Source: Bacteroidales bacterium UBA1745 (lineage in GTDB: Bacteria; Bacteroidota; Bacteroidia; Bacteroidales; UBA932). From it: a stretch of 60,457 bases of DNA. The position numbers and the translations under genes are program-made. Of the stretch, positions 44,103 to 50,808 are shown piece after piece. Location of the stretch: the NCBI GenBank assembly GCA_002314885.1, contig DCHT01000049.1, positions 1 to 60,457 of the forward strand, given 5' to 3'. The notes under the pieces are model-generated. The model saw only the letters and a list, made by a program, of their open reading frames with translations. It was not told the origin of the DNA and did no database searches. Every line of letters starts with the position of its first letter. Positions within the stretch are counted from its first letter, which is position 1.

Positions 44103-45683
44103 CTATTCTTCCTTCGCTGCTGGTTCAACTTCCTTCCTCTCATCGTGATGCACCTCGTTGCCCTCCACGTGGATGGCACTCAATGGCCTCACCGGACACA
44201 GATACTCGCACGCACCGCATCCAATACATCTCTCCTTGTTCACGAAAGGCACTCTCGGACCCTCAGGGTCGAACTCGTTCTCAACCATCCTGATAGCCCC
44301 GACAGGACAATGACGTGCACAGTTGCCGCACTTCTCTCCGCTGCTCGCGATGCACATCCACGTGTCCACCTCAGCGTGTCCCACGTGAATCGCCGTCTTC
44401 TCCTCCCGGGTAATCTCCAGAATCGCCCCAGTCGGACAAACCTCAGAACATCTCGTGCACTCCGGACGGCAGAAACCGTCCTCGAAGCCCATCTCCGGCT
44501 GCATCAGCCTGCCCATCTCGGTCGACGGCCTCAACACTCCGTTCGGACACTTGGTCACGCACAGCTGGCATCCAATGCACTTGGTCGCCAGATGCTTCAG
44601 CCCCACCGCCCCCGGCGGCACAATCGGCGTCTCCCTCTCGGGAACCTTCTTCGCCTCAATCGGTGCCAGACCGCCATCGCCTCCGAACTCCTGCGCCTTC
44701 ATCAACGCCGTCCCCGCCACAATCGCTCCAACCGTAATAAAGGCCCTCTTGCCTTCGTCAACGCCTTCCGCCTTCTTTCTCTCCTCAGTTTCGGCCGCAC
44801 TCTCGTTCACGTTGGTTGAATTATTCTCTGCAACGCCGGAGTCGGCTGCCGGACGTAGGCGGCCATTCCCCCTGGCCGCCGGTTCGGTAGCCGCGGAGGC
44901 GTCGTTAGGAGTAACTGCCGCGCAGGCGTCGAAAGGATTTCTGGGGCCGAAACTGATCGCCCCGTGCTTGCACGCCCCGATGCAATCGAAGCAATCCACG
45001 CACCGGCTCGTATCCACCCGGTGATTCTTCGTATCGATGCACGACGCCTTGCACTGCTTGCCGCAAAGCCCGCAATTCACGCACTTATCGGTATTGATCT
45101 TCGGCGCGAATATGCTGAATCTCGAAATCGTACCCAGCACAGTGCCCACAGGGCAGATATTATTGCACCACGCCCTGCCGTCAATCCACGCCAGAACCAC
45201 GATAACCACCAGCAGCACGACCGAAACAATGACGGTCGGCAGGCTGTGAGGAATATCGAAACGCAGATTGCTGACTATGCGTCCGTAGGCACCGTATGGC
45301 GCGATGATATATGCAATGGAAGCCACTCCAGCCACGATAAGAGCTATGAACACGACCAGCACGCCGTAGCGCAGCCACACATTCTCCTTCTTGAAACTGA
45401 AGCGGAAACGATTCTTCTTCTTAGTCTTGCCGTGAACCCAGGAAATGACGTCCTGCAGTACGCCCATAGGGCAGATGACGGAACAATAGATTCGTCCGAA
45501 CACCAGCGTAAGCAGCACGAGGGCCACGATCACGCCGACATTGACGGCCAGGACGGCAGGGAGGAACTGTATCTTCGCCAGCCAACCGAGATAGTGACGG
45601 AGAACGCCGGTGAAATCAAGGAACAACATAGTAATCGCCACCCAGAAAAGGGCAGCAAGGACTACTCTGATTCTCTTTAGCAT
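44103..45683 (-). CDS. NapH-NapG-like membrane polyferredoxin fusion
   Basis: 526 residues from the ATG at 45681-45683. The N-terminal 190 residues have four membrane helices with NapH-type CxxxCP motifs (67-72, 173-178). Two 4Fe-4S clusters follow (201-215, 228-238). Then comes a 60-residue Ala/Asn/Glu-rich linker and a second hydrophobic segment (about 313-329). The C-terminal NapG-like part carries four more cysteine clusters (369-379, 405-416, 444-459, 486-496). The architecture suggests electron transfer from the quinone pool to a periplasmic acceptor, most likely the Tat-exported reductase encoded 1 bp downstream. No nitrate reductase genes are present. Confidence 0.8.
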   Translation of the reverse strand: MLKRIRVVLAALFWVAITMLFLDFTGVLRHYLGWLAKIQFLPAVLAVNVGVIVALVLLTLVFGRIYCSVICPMGVLQDVISWVHGKTKKKNRFRFSFKKENVWLRYGVLVVFIALIVAGVASIAYIIAPYGAYGRIVSNLRFDIPHSLPTVIVSVVLLVVIVVLAWIDGRAWCNNICPVGTVLGTISRFSIFAPKINTDKCVNCGLCGKQCKASCIDTKNHRVDTSRCVDCFDCIGACKHGAISFGPRNPFDACAAVTPNDASAATEPAARGNGRLRPAADSGVAENNSTNVNESAAETEERKKAEGVDEGKRAFITVGAIVAGTALMKAQEFGGDGGLAPIEAKKVPERETPIVPPGAVGLKHLATKCIGCQLCVTKCPNGVLRPSTEMGRLMQPEMGFEDGFCRPECTRCSEVCPTGAILEITREEKTAIHVGHAEVDTWMCIASSGEKCGNCARHCPVGAIRMVENEFDPEGPRVPFVNKERCIGCGACEYLCPVRPLSAIHVEGNEVHHDERKEVEPAAKEE

Positions 45684-45693
45684 AGATGTCTGA

Positions 45694-46788
45694 TTATTTA
45701 GGAGCGATCCTGTAGAGGAAGACCGCAATTACTGCATATATGATGTTCGGCAGCCAGAGCGCGAGGCCTGGCGGCAGGGTGCCGGTGTACACGAACATCT
45801 CGCTGAATCGGAGGAAGAGGATGTAGGTGAAGGCGAGGGCAATGCCTATGCCTATGTTCCATCCAATGCCGCCCCTCTTCTTCTTGGACGAGAGGGCCAC
45901 GCCCATAATCGTCAGGATGAATGCGGAGAACGGCAGGGCCGTGCGCGTGTGTCTCTCGATGAGGGATTGGTTGACGCTCGCATCGCCCCTCATCCTCTGG
46001 GTGGCGATGAACTCGTCCAGTTCCTTCTTCGGAAGGGTAGTCACCGTCTTCTTGTTGCGCTTGAAGTCGCTGATCGTCAGGCTGATGACCGTGTCCAACT
46101 GGGCTCCGCTGCGTATCTTGTCGCCGAGTCCCTCCGAATATTCCCTGATGAAATACTTCTTCAGCCTCCATCCGCAGAAAGTGGTGTCCCACACTGCTGA
46201 TTCGGCTGATATCTTGGATACGATCCTGTTGTCCTTTACAGTCTCGAGAGTGAACTTGTAGGCCGTATTGTTCCAGTTGCTGAAGGACTCCACGTAGGCG
46301 AACTCACCCGGCGCGATCTGGTAGTGGATGTTGCGGTTGTAGTTGGCATTCGGGTCCTTGATGTACTTGTACTCGAACTCGATGCGCTTGGCGTTGGCCC
46401 TTGGGATCACATAGTGGTTGAGGGTGAGCGACACAGAGAAGATCAGCAGTGCGGAGAACAGGTACGGCAGCATCATCCTGTGGAAGCTGACGCCGCAGGA
46501 GAGTATGGCCACGATCTCCGTATTGGCCGCCATCTTCGAAGTGAAGAATATGACCGTGATGAATACGAACAGCGGGCTGAACATATTCATAAAGTACGGG
46601 ATGTAATTGAGATAGAAGTCCAGGATTACGGCCTTCAGCGGCGCCTGCTTGCTGACGAAGTCGTCGATGTGTTCGCTGATGTCGAAGATGATGATGATGC
46701 CTATGATGAACAGCATCGCGATGAAGAAGGTCAGGATGAACTTCTTCACGATGTAGCGGTCCAGTATTTTCGGCCTCAGGTCTATCAT
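45694..46788 (-). CDS. LptF/LptG-family (YjgP/YjgQ) permease
   Basis: 364 residues. Three N-terminal helices (from LDRYIVKKFILTFFIAMLFIIGIIIIFDISEHIDDF), a periplasmic beta-jellyroll (about 130-270, YVESFSNWNNTAYKFTLETVKDNRIVSKI) and three C-terminal helices with the RHTRTALPFSAFILTIMGVALSSKKKRGGIGWNIGIGIAL motif. LptF/LptG with LptB extract lipopolysaccharide from the inner membrane. Sequence alone does not let me say F or G. It follows tgt by 27 bp; a 17-bp direct repeat spans the junction. The same tgt-permease order is frequent in Bacteroidota. Confidence 0.9.
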   Translation of the reverse strand: MIDLRPKILDRYIVKKFILTFFIAMLFIIGIIIIFDISEHIDDFVSKQAPLKAVILDFYLNYIPYFMNMFSPLFVFITVIFFTSKMAANTEIVAILSCGVSFHRMMLPYLFSALLIFSVSLTLNHYVIPRANAKRIEFEYKYIKDPNANYNRNIHYQIAPGEFAYVESFSNWNNTAYKFTLETVKDNRIVSKISAESAVWDTTFCGWRLKKYFIREYSEGLGDKIRSGAQLDTVISLTISDFKRNKKTVTTLPKKELDEFIATQRMRGDASVNQSLIERHTRTALPFSAFILTIMGVALSSKKKRGGIGWNIGIGIALAFTYILFLRFSEMFVYTGTLPPGLALWLPNIIYAVIAVFLYRIAPK

Positions 46789-46829
46789 ATTACAGTCTCT
46801 GGCAGGTGTTCTATATTACAGTCTCTGGC
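46787..46829. repeat. 17-bp direct duplication at the tgt/permease junction
   Basis: ATATTACAGTCTCTGGC occurs at 46787-46803 and again at 46813-46829. On the minus strand the first copy reached contains the last codons and stop of tgt; the second runs up to the ATG of the permease gene. It looks like a local duplication of the tgt 3' end. Confidence 0.75.
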
Positions 46830-47952
46830 TGATCTTCTTTACGGTCACGTCCTTCCACGCGGCAAAGTCGCCGGCCTTGATGTGCTTGCGCGCCTCGCGT
46901 ACGAGGTCGAGGTAGAAGGCGAGGTTGTGCTCACTGGCGATCTGGGCCGCGAACATCTCACCTGCCACGAAGAGGTGGCGTACGTATGCCTTGGAATATG
47001 TGTGGTCCACGAAGGATGTGCCGGCAGGGTCCAGTTCGCTGAAATCGTCCGCCCATTTCGCATTCCTCATATTCATAATGCCGTTCCAGGTGAAGAGCAT
47101 TCCGTTGCGGCCGTTGCGGGTAGGCATCACGCAGTCGAACATATCCACGCCACGGGCAATGCCCTCGAGCAGGTTTGCAGGAGTGCCCACGCCCATAAGG
47201 TAGCGCGCCTTGTCCTGCGGAATCACAGGGTTGAGGACCTCCAGCATCTCATACATCTGCTCGGTCGGTTCGCCCACTGCGAGGCCTCCGATGGCGATTC
47301 CCGCATCGGCGAACTGCAGTGCGTGCTCGGCCGCCTCGACGCGCAGGTCGGGGTAGACGCAGCCCTGTATGATAGGGAAGAAGGTCTGCTGATAGTCGTA
47401 AACGGGCTCGCTCTCGCGGAACTTGCGGTTCCATCTCTCCAGCCAGTTCTTGGTCAGCTCGAGGGACTTCTTCGCATACTTGCGGTCAGCGTCTCCCGGG
47501 CAGCACTCGTCGAGGGCCATCATAATGTCGGCTCCGATGATGCGCTGGGTGTCCACGTTGTTCTCAGGGGTGAAAGTGTGGCGGGAACCGTCGATGTGGC
47601 TCTGGAAGGTGCATCCTTCCGGGGTGAGCTTTCGTATTCCCGTGAGCGAGAACACCTGGAATCCGCCGCTGTCCGTGAGGATAGGCCTGTCCCAGTTCTC
47701 GAATTTGTGGAGTCCGCCCGCCGCCTTGAGTATGTCCAGGCCCGGACGCAGATAGAGATGATATGTGTTGCCGAGTATGATTTCGGCCTTTATGTCTTCC
47801 TTGAGGTCGCGATGGTATACGCCCTTTACCGAACCGACGGTGCCGACGGGCATAAATATAGGCGTCTCAATCTGACCGTGTTCAGTGGTCAGGATGCCGC
47901 ATCGTGCCGCGCTCCCCGGGTCCGAGGCTGTCTTTGTGAAGCTGAATGCCAT
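46816..47952 (-). CDS. tgt: tRNA-guanine transglycosylase (zinc-ligand cysteines absent)
   Basis: 378 residues, full length. Tgt inserts the queuine precursor at G34 of tRNAs with GUN anticodons. Motifs: IETPIFMPVGTVGSVKGV, the catalytic-Asp region ILTDSGGFQVFSL (about 91-103), IGGLAVGEPTEQMYE, and the nucleophile region MFDCVMPTRNGRNG. The usual CxCxxC zinc ligands near the C-terminus are replaced by PAGTSFVDHTYSKAYVRHLF; only the later His (SEHNLAFYL) remains. I recall the same change in other Bacteroidota Tgt proteins, so it is probably a lineage trait, not damage. First gene of the tgt-permease-polyferredoxin-reductase unit. Confidence 0.95.
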   Translation of the reverse strand: MAFSFTKTASDPGSAARCGILTTEHGQIETPIFMPVGTVGSVKGVYHRDLKEDIKAEIILGNTYHLYLRPGLDILKAAGGLHKFENWDRPILTDSGGFQVFSLTGIRKLTPEGCTFQSHIDGSRHTFTPENNVDTQRIIGADIMMALDECCPGDADRKYAKKSLELTKNWLERWNRKFRESEPVYDYQQTFFPIIQGCVYPDLRVEAAEHALQFADAGIAIGGLAVGEPTEQMYEMLEVLNPVIPQDKARYLMGVGTPANLLEGIARGVDMFDCVMPTRNGRNGMLFTWNGIMNMRNAKWADDFSELDPAGTSFVDHTYSKAYVRHLFVAGEMFAAQIASEHNLAFYLDLVREARKHIKAGDFAAWKDVTVKKISQRL

Positions 47953-47982
47953 TGTGTCCTTTTCTTCTTATCTATGAAGTTT

Positions 47983-47990
47983 CAAAGATA
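47983..47990 (-). promoter_or_regulatory. -7 element for tgt
   Basis: TATCTTTG on the minus strand, about 30 bp before the tgt ATG, divergent from the MFS promoter element. Confidence 0.55.
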
Positions 47991-48011
47991 GCAAAAGTTG
48001 CGGATTTCTTA

Positions 48012-48019
48012 TATCTTTG
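48012..48019 (+). promoter_or_regulatory. -7 element for the MFS transporter
   Basis: TATCTTTG, exact TAnnTTTG match, 54 bp before the ATG at 48074. No good -33 element is seen. Confidence 0.55.
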
Positions 48020-48073
48020 TATGCTGTACTCTTCGTCGAAGGTGCATTACACAGAACAACAACACTAATTTAT

Positions 48074-49348
48074 ATGAATAACAAGTCTATTTCATTCCGT
48101 CTCATCGTGATGAACTTCATCGAGTTCGCAGTATGGGGCGCCTACCTGACCTCTCTGGGCCGCTATCTCGGCAACATCGGACTCGGTCCTCAGATCAAAT
48201 GGTTCTTCGCGATGCAGGGCATCGTATCCATCTTTATGCCAGCCCTGATGGGCATCCTGGCCGATAAATATCTCCAGGCACAGAAGGTCCTTTCCCTCTG
48301 TCACGGCTTTGCAGGCCTCTTTATGGCCGGTGCAGGCATCTACTGCTTCTCCGCCGGTGACGCAGTGGCATTCGCTCCGCTCTTCGTGCTCTACAGCCTC
48401 AGCGTGGCCTTCTTTATGCCGACCATCGCGCTGACCAACTCCGTTGCCTACAACGCCCTCGAAGGCGCCGGCAAGGACCCAGTGAAGGCATTCCCTCCTA
48501 TCCGCGTGTTCGGAACCGTAGGCTTCATCATCAGTATGCTCGCCACCAACTTCGTCAAGATCGGCGGCGCCGCAATGCAGGACTCCTTCTGGCAGCTCAT
48601 CTCCTCAGGTGTGCTCTCCCTGGTGCTCTGCGCATACGCTCTCACAATGCCTGCCTGCCCTGTGAAGAAGGGCGCCTCCAGCGGCATCGTCGAGGCTCTC
48701 GGCCTCAAGGCCTTCACCCTCTTCAAGAACCCTCAGTTCGCAGTTTTCTTCATCTTCTCAATGCTCCTCGGTGCATCCCTGCAGGTGACTAACGGCTATG
48801 CGAACACCTTCCTCGGATCCTTCGCCGCCAACCCTGCCTTCGTCGACAGCTTCGCAGTGAAGAACTCCAACGCCCTCATCGCAATCTCACAGGCATCCGA
48901 GACCCTCTGCATCCTTCTCATTCCGTTCTGTATGAAGAAGTTCGGCATCAAGAACGTGATGCTCATCGCTATGTTCGCCTGGGTATTCCGCTTCGGCTTC
49001 TTCGGCCTCGGTAACCCTGCAATGCCAGGTGTGCTCCTCTTCGTCCTCAGCTGCATCGTCTATGGCGTTGCATTCGACTTCTTCAACATCTCCGGCTCAC
49101 TCTACGTGAACGAGAACACAGACAAGGACATCCGTTCCAGCGCCCAGGGTCTGTTTATGCTGATGACCAACGGCCTCGGCGCCACCATCGGTACCCTCGC
49201 CGCAGGTGCTGTCGTCGAGTCCTGCGACTGCTTCAACACCCCAGCCAACTGGCCAACCGCCTGGTACATCTTCGCCGGCTACGCCCTCGCCGTGGGCGTC
49301 CTCTTCGCAATCCTCTTCAAGGATCCTGCAAAGGTCAAGAAGGCGTAA
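48074..49348 (+). CDS. Nucleoside-type MFS permease (NupG/XapB-like)
   Basis: 424 residues from the ATG at 48074; the open frame starts 19 codons earlier but overlaps the promoter. Twelve hydrophobic segments. The opening FRLIVMNFIEFAVWGAYLTSLGRYLG and MPALMGILADKY resemble the nucleoside:H+ symporter family of NupG and XapB. Bacteroidales genomes usually carry one or more such permeases for nucleoside salvage. Substrate specificity cannot be read from sequence. It has its own promoter and terminator. Phe codons are TTC almost throughout except before ATG, where they are TTT (see CATG finding). Confidence 0.82.
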   Translation: MNNKSISFRLIVMNFIEFAVWGAYLTSLGRYLGNIGLGPQIKWFFAMQGIVSIFMPALMGILADKYLQAQKVLSLCHGFAGLFMAGAGIYCFSAGDAVAFAPLFVLYSLSVAFFMPTIALTNSVAYNALEGAGKDPVKAFPPIRVFGTVGFIISMLATNFVKIGGAAMQDSFWQLISSGVLSLVLCAYALTMPACPVKKGASSGIVEALGLKAFTLFKNPQFAVFFIFSMLLGASLQVTNGYANTFLGSFAANPAFVDSFAVKNSNALIAISQASETLCILLIPFCMKKFGIKNVMLIAMFAWVFRFGFFGLGNPAMPGVLLFVLSCIVYGVAFDFFNISGSLYVNENTDKDIRSSAQGLFMLMTNGLGATIGTLAAGAVVESCDCFNTPANWPTAWYIFAGYALAVGVLFAILFKDPAKVKKA

Positions 49349-49353
49349 GGGCA

Positions 49354-49408
49354 TAGTGCTGGCTTAGTGCTGGCTTAGTGCTGGCTTAGTGCTGGCTTAG
49401 TGCTGGCG
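49354..49408. repeat. Five tandem copies of an 11-bp unit
   Basis: TAGTGCTGGCT is repeated head-to-tail five times starting 5 bp after the MFS stop codon (49354, 49365, 49376, 49387, 49398; the last copy ends in G). Eleven bp is close to one helical turn. It lies before the terminator, so it is transcribed. Confidence 0.9.
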
Positions 49409-49420
49409 TGGCTCCCATAC

Positions 49421-49452
49421 AAAAAGCCGACCCTTCTGGGCCGGCTTTTTTT
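49421..49452 (+). terminator. Terminator after the MFS gene
   Basis: AAAAAGCCGACCC (49421-49433) pairs with GGGCCGGCTTTTT (49438-49450), with one mismatch, followed by further T. Confidence 0.85.
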
Positions 49453-49460
49453 GTGTCTTC

Positions 49461-49575
49461 TTGCTCCAACAGTCACGCCGCGCGTGACTGTTACGCAGAA
49501 AATGCCGCAACAGTCATCGATTTGATGACTGTTGCATAGAAAATTGATTAACAGTCACGCGATTGATGACTGTTG
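49461..49575. repeat. 115-bp triple-palindrome element, copy A
   Basis: Three successive hairpins, each framed by AACAGTCA and TGACTGTT: 49468-49492, 49507-49535 (12-bp perfect stem GCAACAGTCATC/GATGACTGTTGC) and 49550-49574. The reverse complement of 52921-53035 matches the whole 115 bp with about five mismatches and no gap. It lies outside genes. Neither a transposase nor an open frame is inside. Confidence 0.92.
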
Positions 49576-49653
49576 GGAAAAGTACGGCACCTGGTACGGC
49601 ACCGGCGACAGCACTGCACCCAGCACCATAACAGGGCGACACATAGCGCACAA

Positions 49654-49690
49654 AACCGGTCGGCGCATCGTGAGGATGCGTCGGCCGGTT
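49654..49690 (-). terminator. Long stem-loop ending the ssb transcript
   Basis: AACCGGTCGGCGCATC (49654-49669) pairs with GATGCGTCGGCCGGTT (49675-49690) over 16 bp with two G-U pairs; a T run follows on the minus strand. It lies 30 bp beyond the ssb stop. Confidence 0.75.
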
Positions 49691-49719
49691 GCCGCTTTTT
49701 CCCTGAAAAGGTCGTTAAA

Positions 49720-50067
49720 CTATACTGGAATGGTGGATGGCTCGTTGAGGAGCTTCACCGACTGGGCGATGATGTCGCTGCTGTAGCGTTCCTGGCCGTC
49801 CTGGCCGAGGTACTTGCTGTTGCGGATCCTGCCGATCACGTGGCAGGTGCCGCCGCCCTGGAGTATGCTCAGGTCAGGGAAGTTCCTGTCCTGGTTGAGC
49901 ACCACGCTGTGCCAGGTGTTCTCCACGATGTCGGAGTCTGTGCTTTTCTGATAGTACACTCGCTTGGTTACGACCGAGAAGCGAGCGAACGGCGGCTGTC
50001 CCGGAGGGTTGTAGATTCGGACGTTGCCCATTGTTCCGAGCACTTCCACTTTGTTGATTTGTTCCAT
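49720..50067 (-). CDS. ssb: Small single-stranded DNA-binding protein
   Basis: 115 residues from the ATG at 50065-50067 (MEQINKVEVLGTMGNVRI), the best match to family N-termini; the frame extends up to 12 residues further. A single OB fold is seen: ARFSVVTKRVY, TWHSVVLNQDRNFPDLSILQGGGTCHVIGRIRNSKYLGQDGQERYSSDIIAQSVKLL. There is no acidic C-terminal tail for partner recruitment (it ends PSTIPV), so it may be an accessory SSB and not the main housekeeping one. Flanked by a terminator and a gene-free, AT-rich upstream region. Confidence 0.8.
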   Translation of the reverse strand: MEQINKVEVLGTMGNVRIYNPPGQPPFARFSVVTKRVYYQKSTDSDIVENTWHSVVLNQDRNFPDLSILQGGGTCHVIGRIRNSKYLGQDGQERYSSDIIAQSVKLLNEPSTIPV

Positions 50068-50337
50068 AAGGTCATTCTTTATGTGATACATTTTCTTCCC
50101 CACTACCTTGAGCGCTCGAGTAGGTTGATGGCAAATAAAAGCAATAAATGAAGACGTTCCGCGAATCTCAAAAAAGTATTGTGAAATTGTGAAATCTGGG
50201 TTTTCTGGGACGAAATGGCGATTTCATTTTTCGTGAATATTTTGTTGGGATTCGCTTGATTTACGATTTGTATGCTCTTTCTGATTAGCTTTATCGTAAC
50301 AAACACCACAGCGTGGAAAACCGAAAAAATCGAAGCA
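50068..50337. other. Gene-free gap between ssb and the zinc-ribbon gene
   Basis: About 270 bp, AT-rich from 50130 on, between divergent genes. A TACGATTTG sequence near 50260 resembles a -7 element with one extra base. No hairpin or open frame that I can support. Confidence 0.4.
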
Positions 50338-50748
50338 ATGGGAAGAGAGAAAGAAGGATATGTGCAGATCGAGGGCGGACATTGCCTCGAATGCGGAAAC
50401 GAGATTGTATATGGCCGGCTGAACCGCAAGTTCTGCTGCAAGGAATGCCGCTACAGCTACCATAATCACGCGGTGCGCCCCCTGCGTGTGAGCCGTGCGC
50501 GGATCATCGGTGCTATAGATAGGAACTATCTGATACTTAGCGGCTTGGTCAATGCCGGGATAAGGCAGATTCCCATTGCCCAGATTCTGGATATGGGCTT
50601 CGACCTGACCCACGTGACTTCCGTGACCAAGGTGAGGCGACACCTGGAAATCAGCATATTCGACATACGCTACCGTCAGACGGAAACCAAGCTGATGGAC
50701 ATCACCAAAATTTCAGTAAATTTGCCGTCCAGACCGCGACATCGCTGA
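50338..50748 (+). CDS. Zinc-ribbon protein of unknown function
   Basis: 136 residues from the ATG at 50338; an earlier in-frame start adds a 22-residue stretch that looks non-coding. Near the N-terminus is a four-cysteine zinc ribbon, CLECGNEIVYGRLNRKFCCKECRYSYHN, a module frequent in short Bacteroidales proteins. The rest is basic and helical (RVSRARIIGAIDRNYLILSGLVNAGIRQIPIAQILDMGFDLTHVTSVTKVRRHLEISIFDIRY), which could bind nucleic acid. It lies between the ssb and M3 peptidase genes. Function not known. Confidence 0.75.
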   Translation: MGREKEGYVQIEGGHCLECGNEIVYGRLNRKFCCKECRYSYHNHAVRPLRVSRARIIGAIDRNYLILSGLVNAGIRQIPIAQILDMGFDLTHVTSVTKVRRHLEISIFDIRYRQTETKLMDITKISVNLPSRPRHR

Positions 50749-50808
50749 TTTTTGTAGCAAATCCGACTTGCCGCCGTCTAATATTTCCGTAACAACAGAG
50801 TATATTAT

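Noticed and set aside
44103..45683. Periplasmic nitrate reductase operon
   Set aside because: Only NapH/NapG-like electron-transfer parts are present. No NapA, NapB or maturation gene is seen and the adjacent gene is an aldo/keto reductase.
49354..49575. Repeats resembling a CRISPR array
   Set aside because: The 11-bp units are contiguous without spacers, and the palindromic units have fixed sequence between them rather than unique spacers; no cas genes are present.
49720..50748. Prophage remnant (ssb plus zinc-ribbon protein)
   Set aside because: No integrase, structural or replication phage genes and no att-like repeat beside a tRNA; codon use matches the surroundings.
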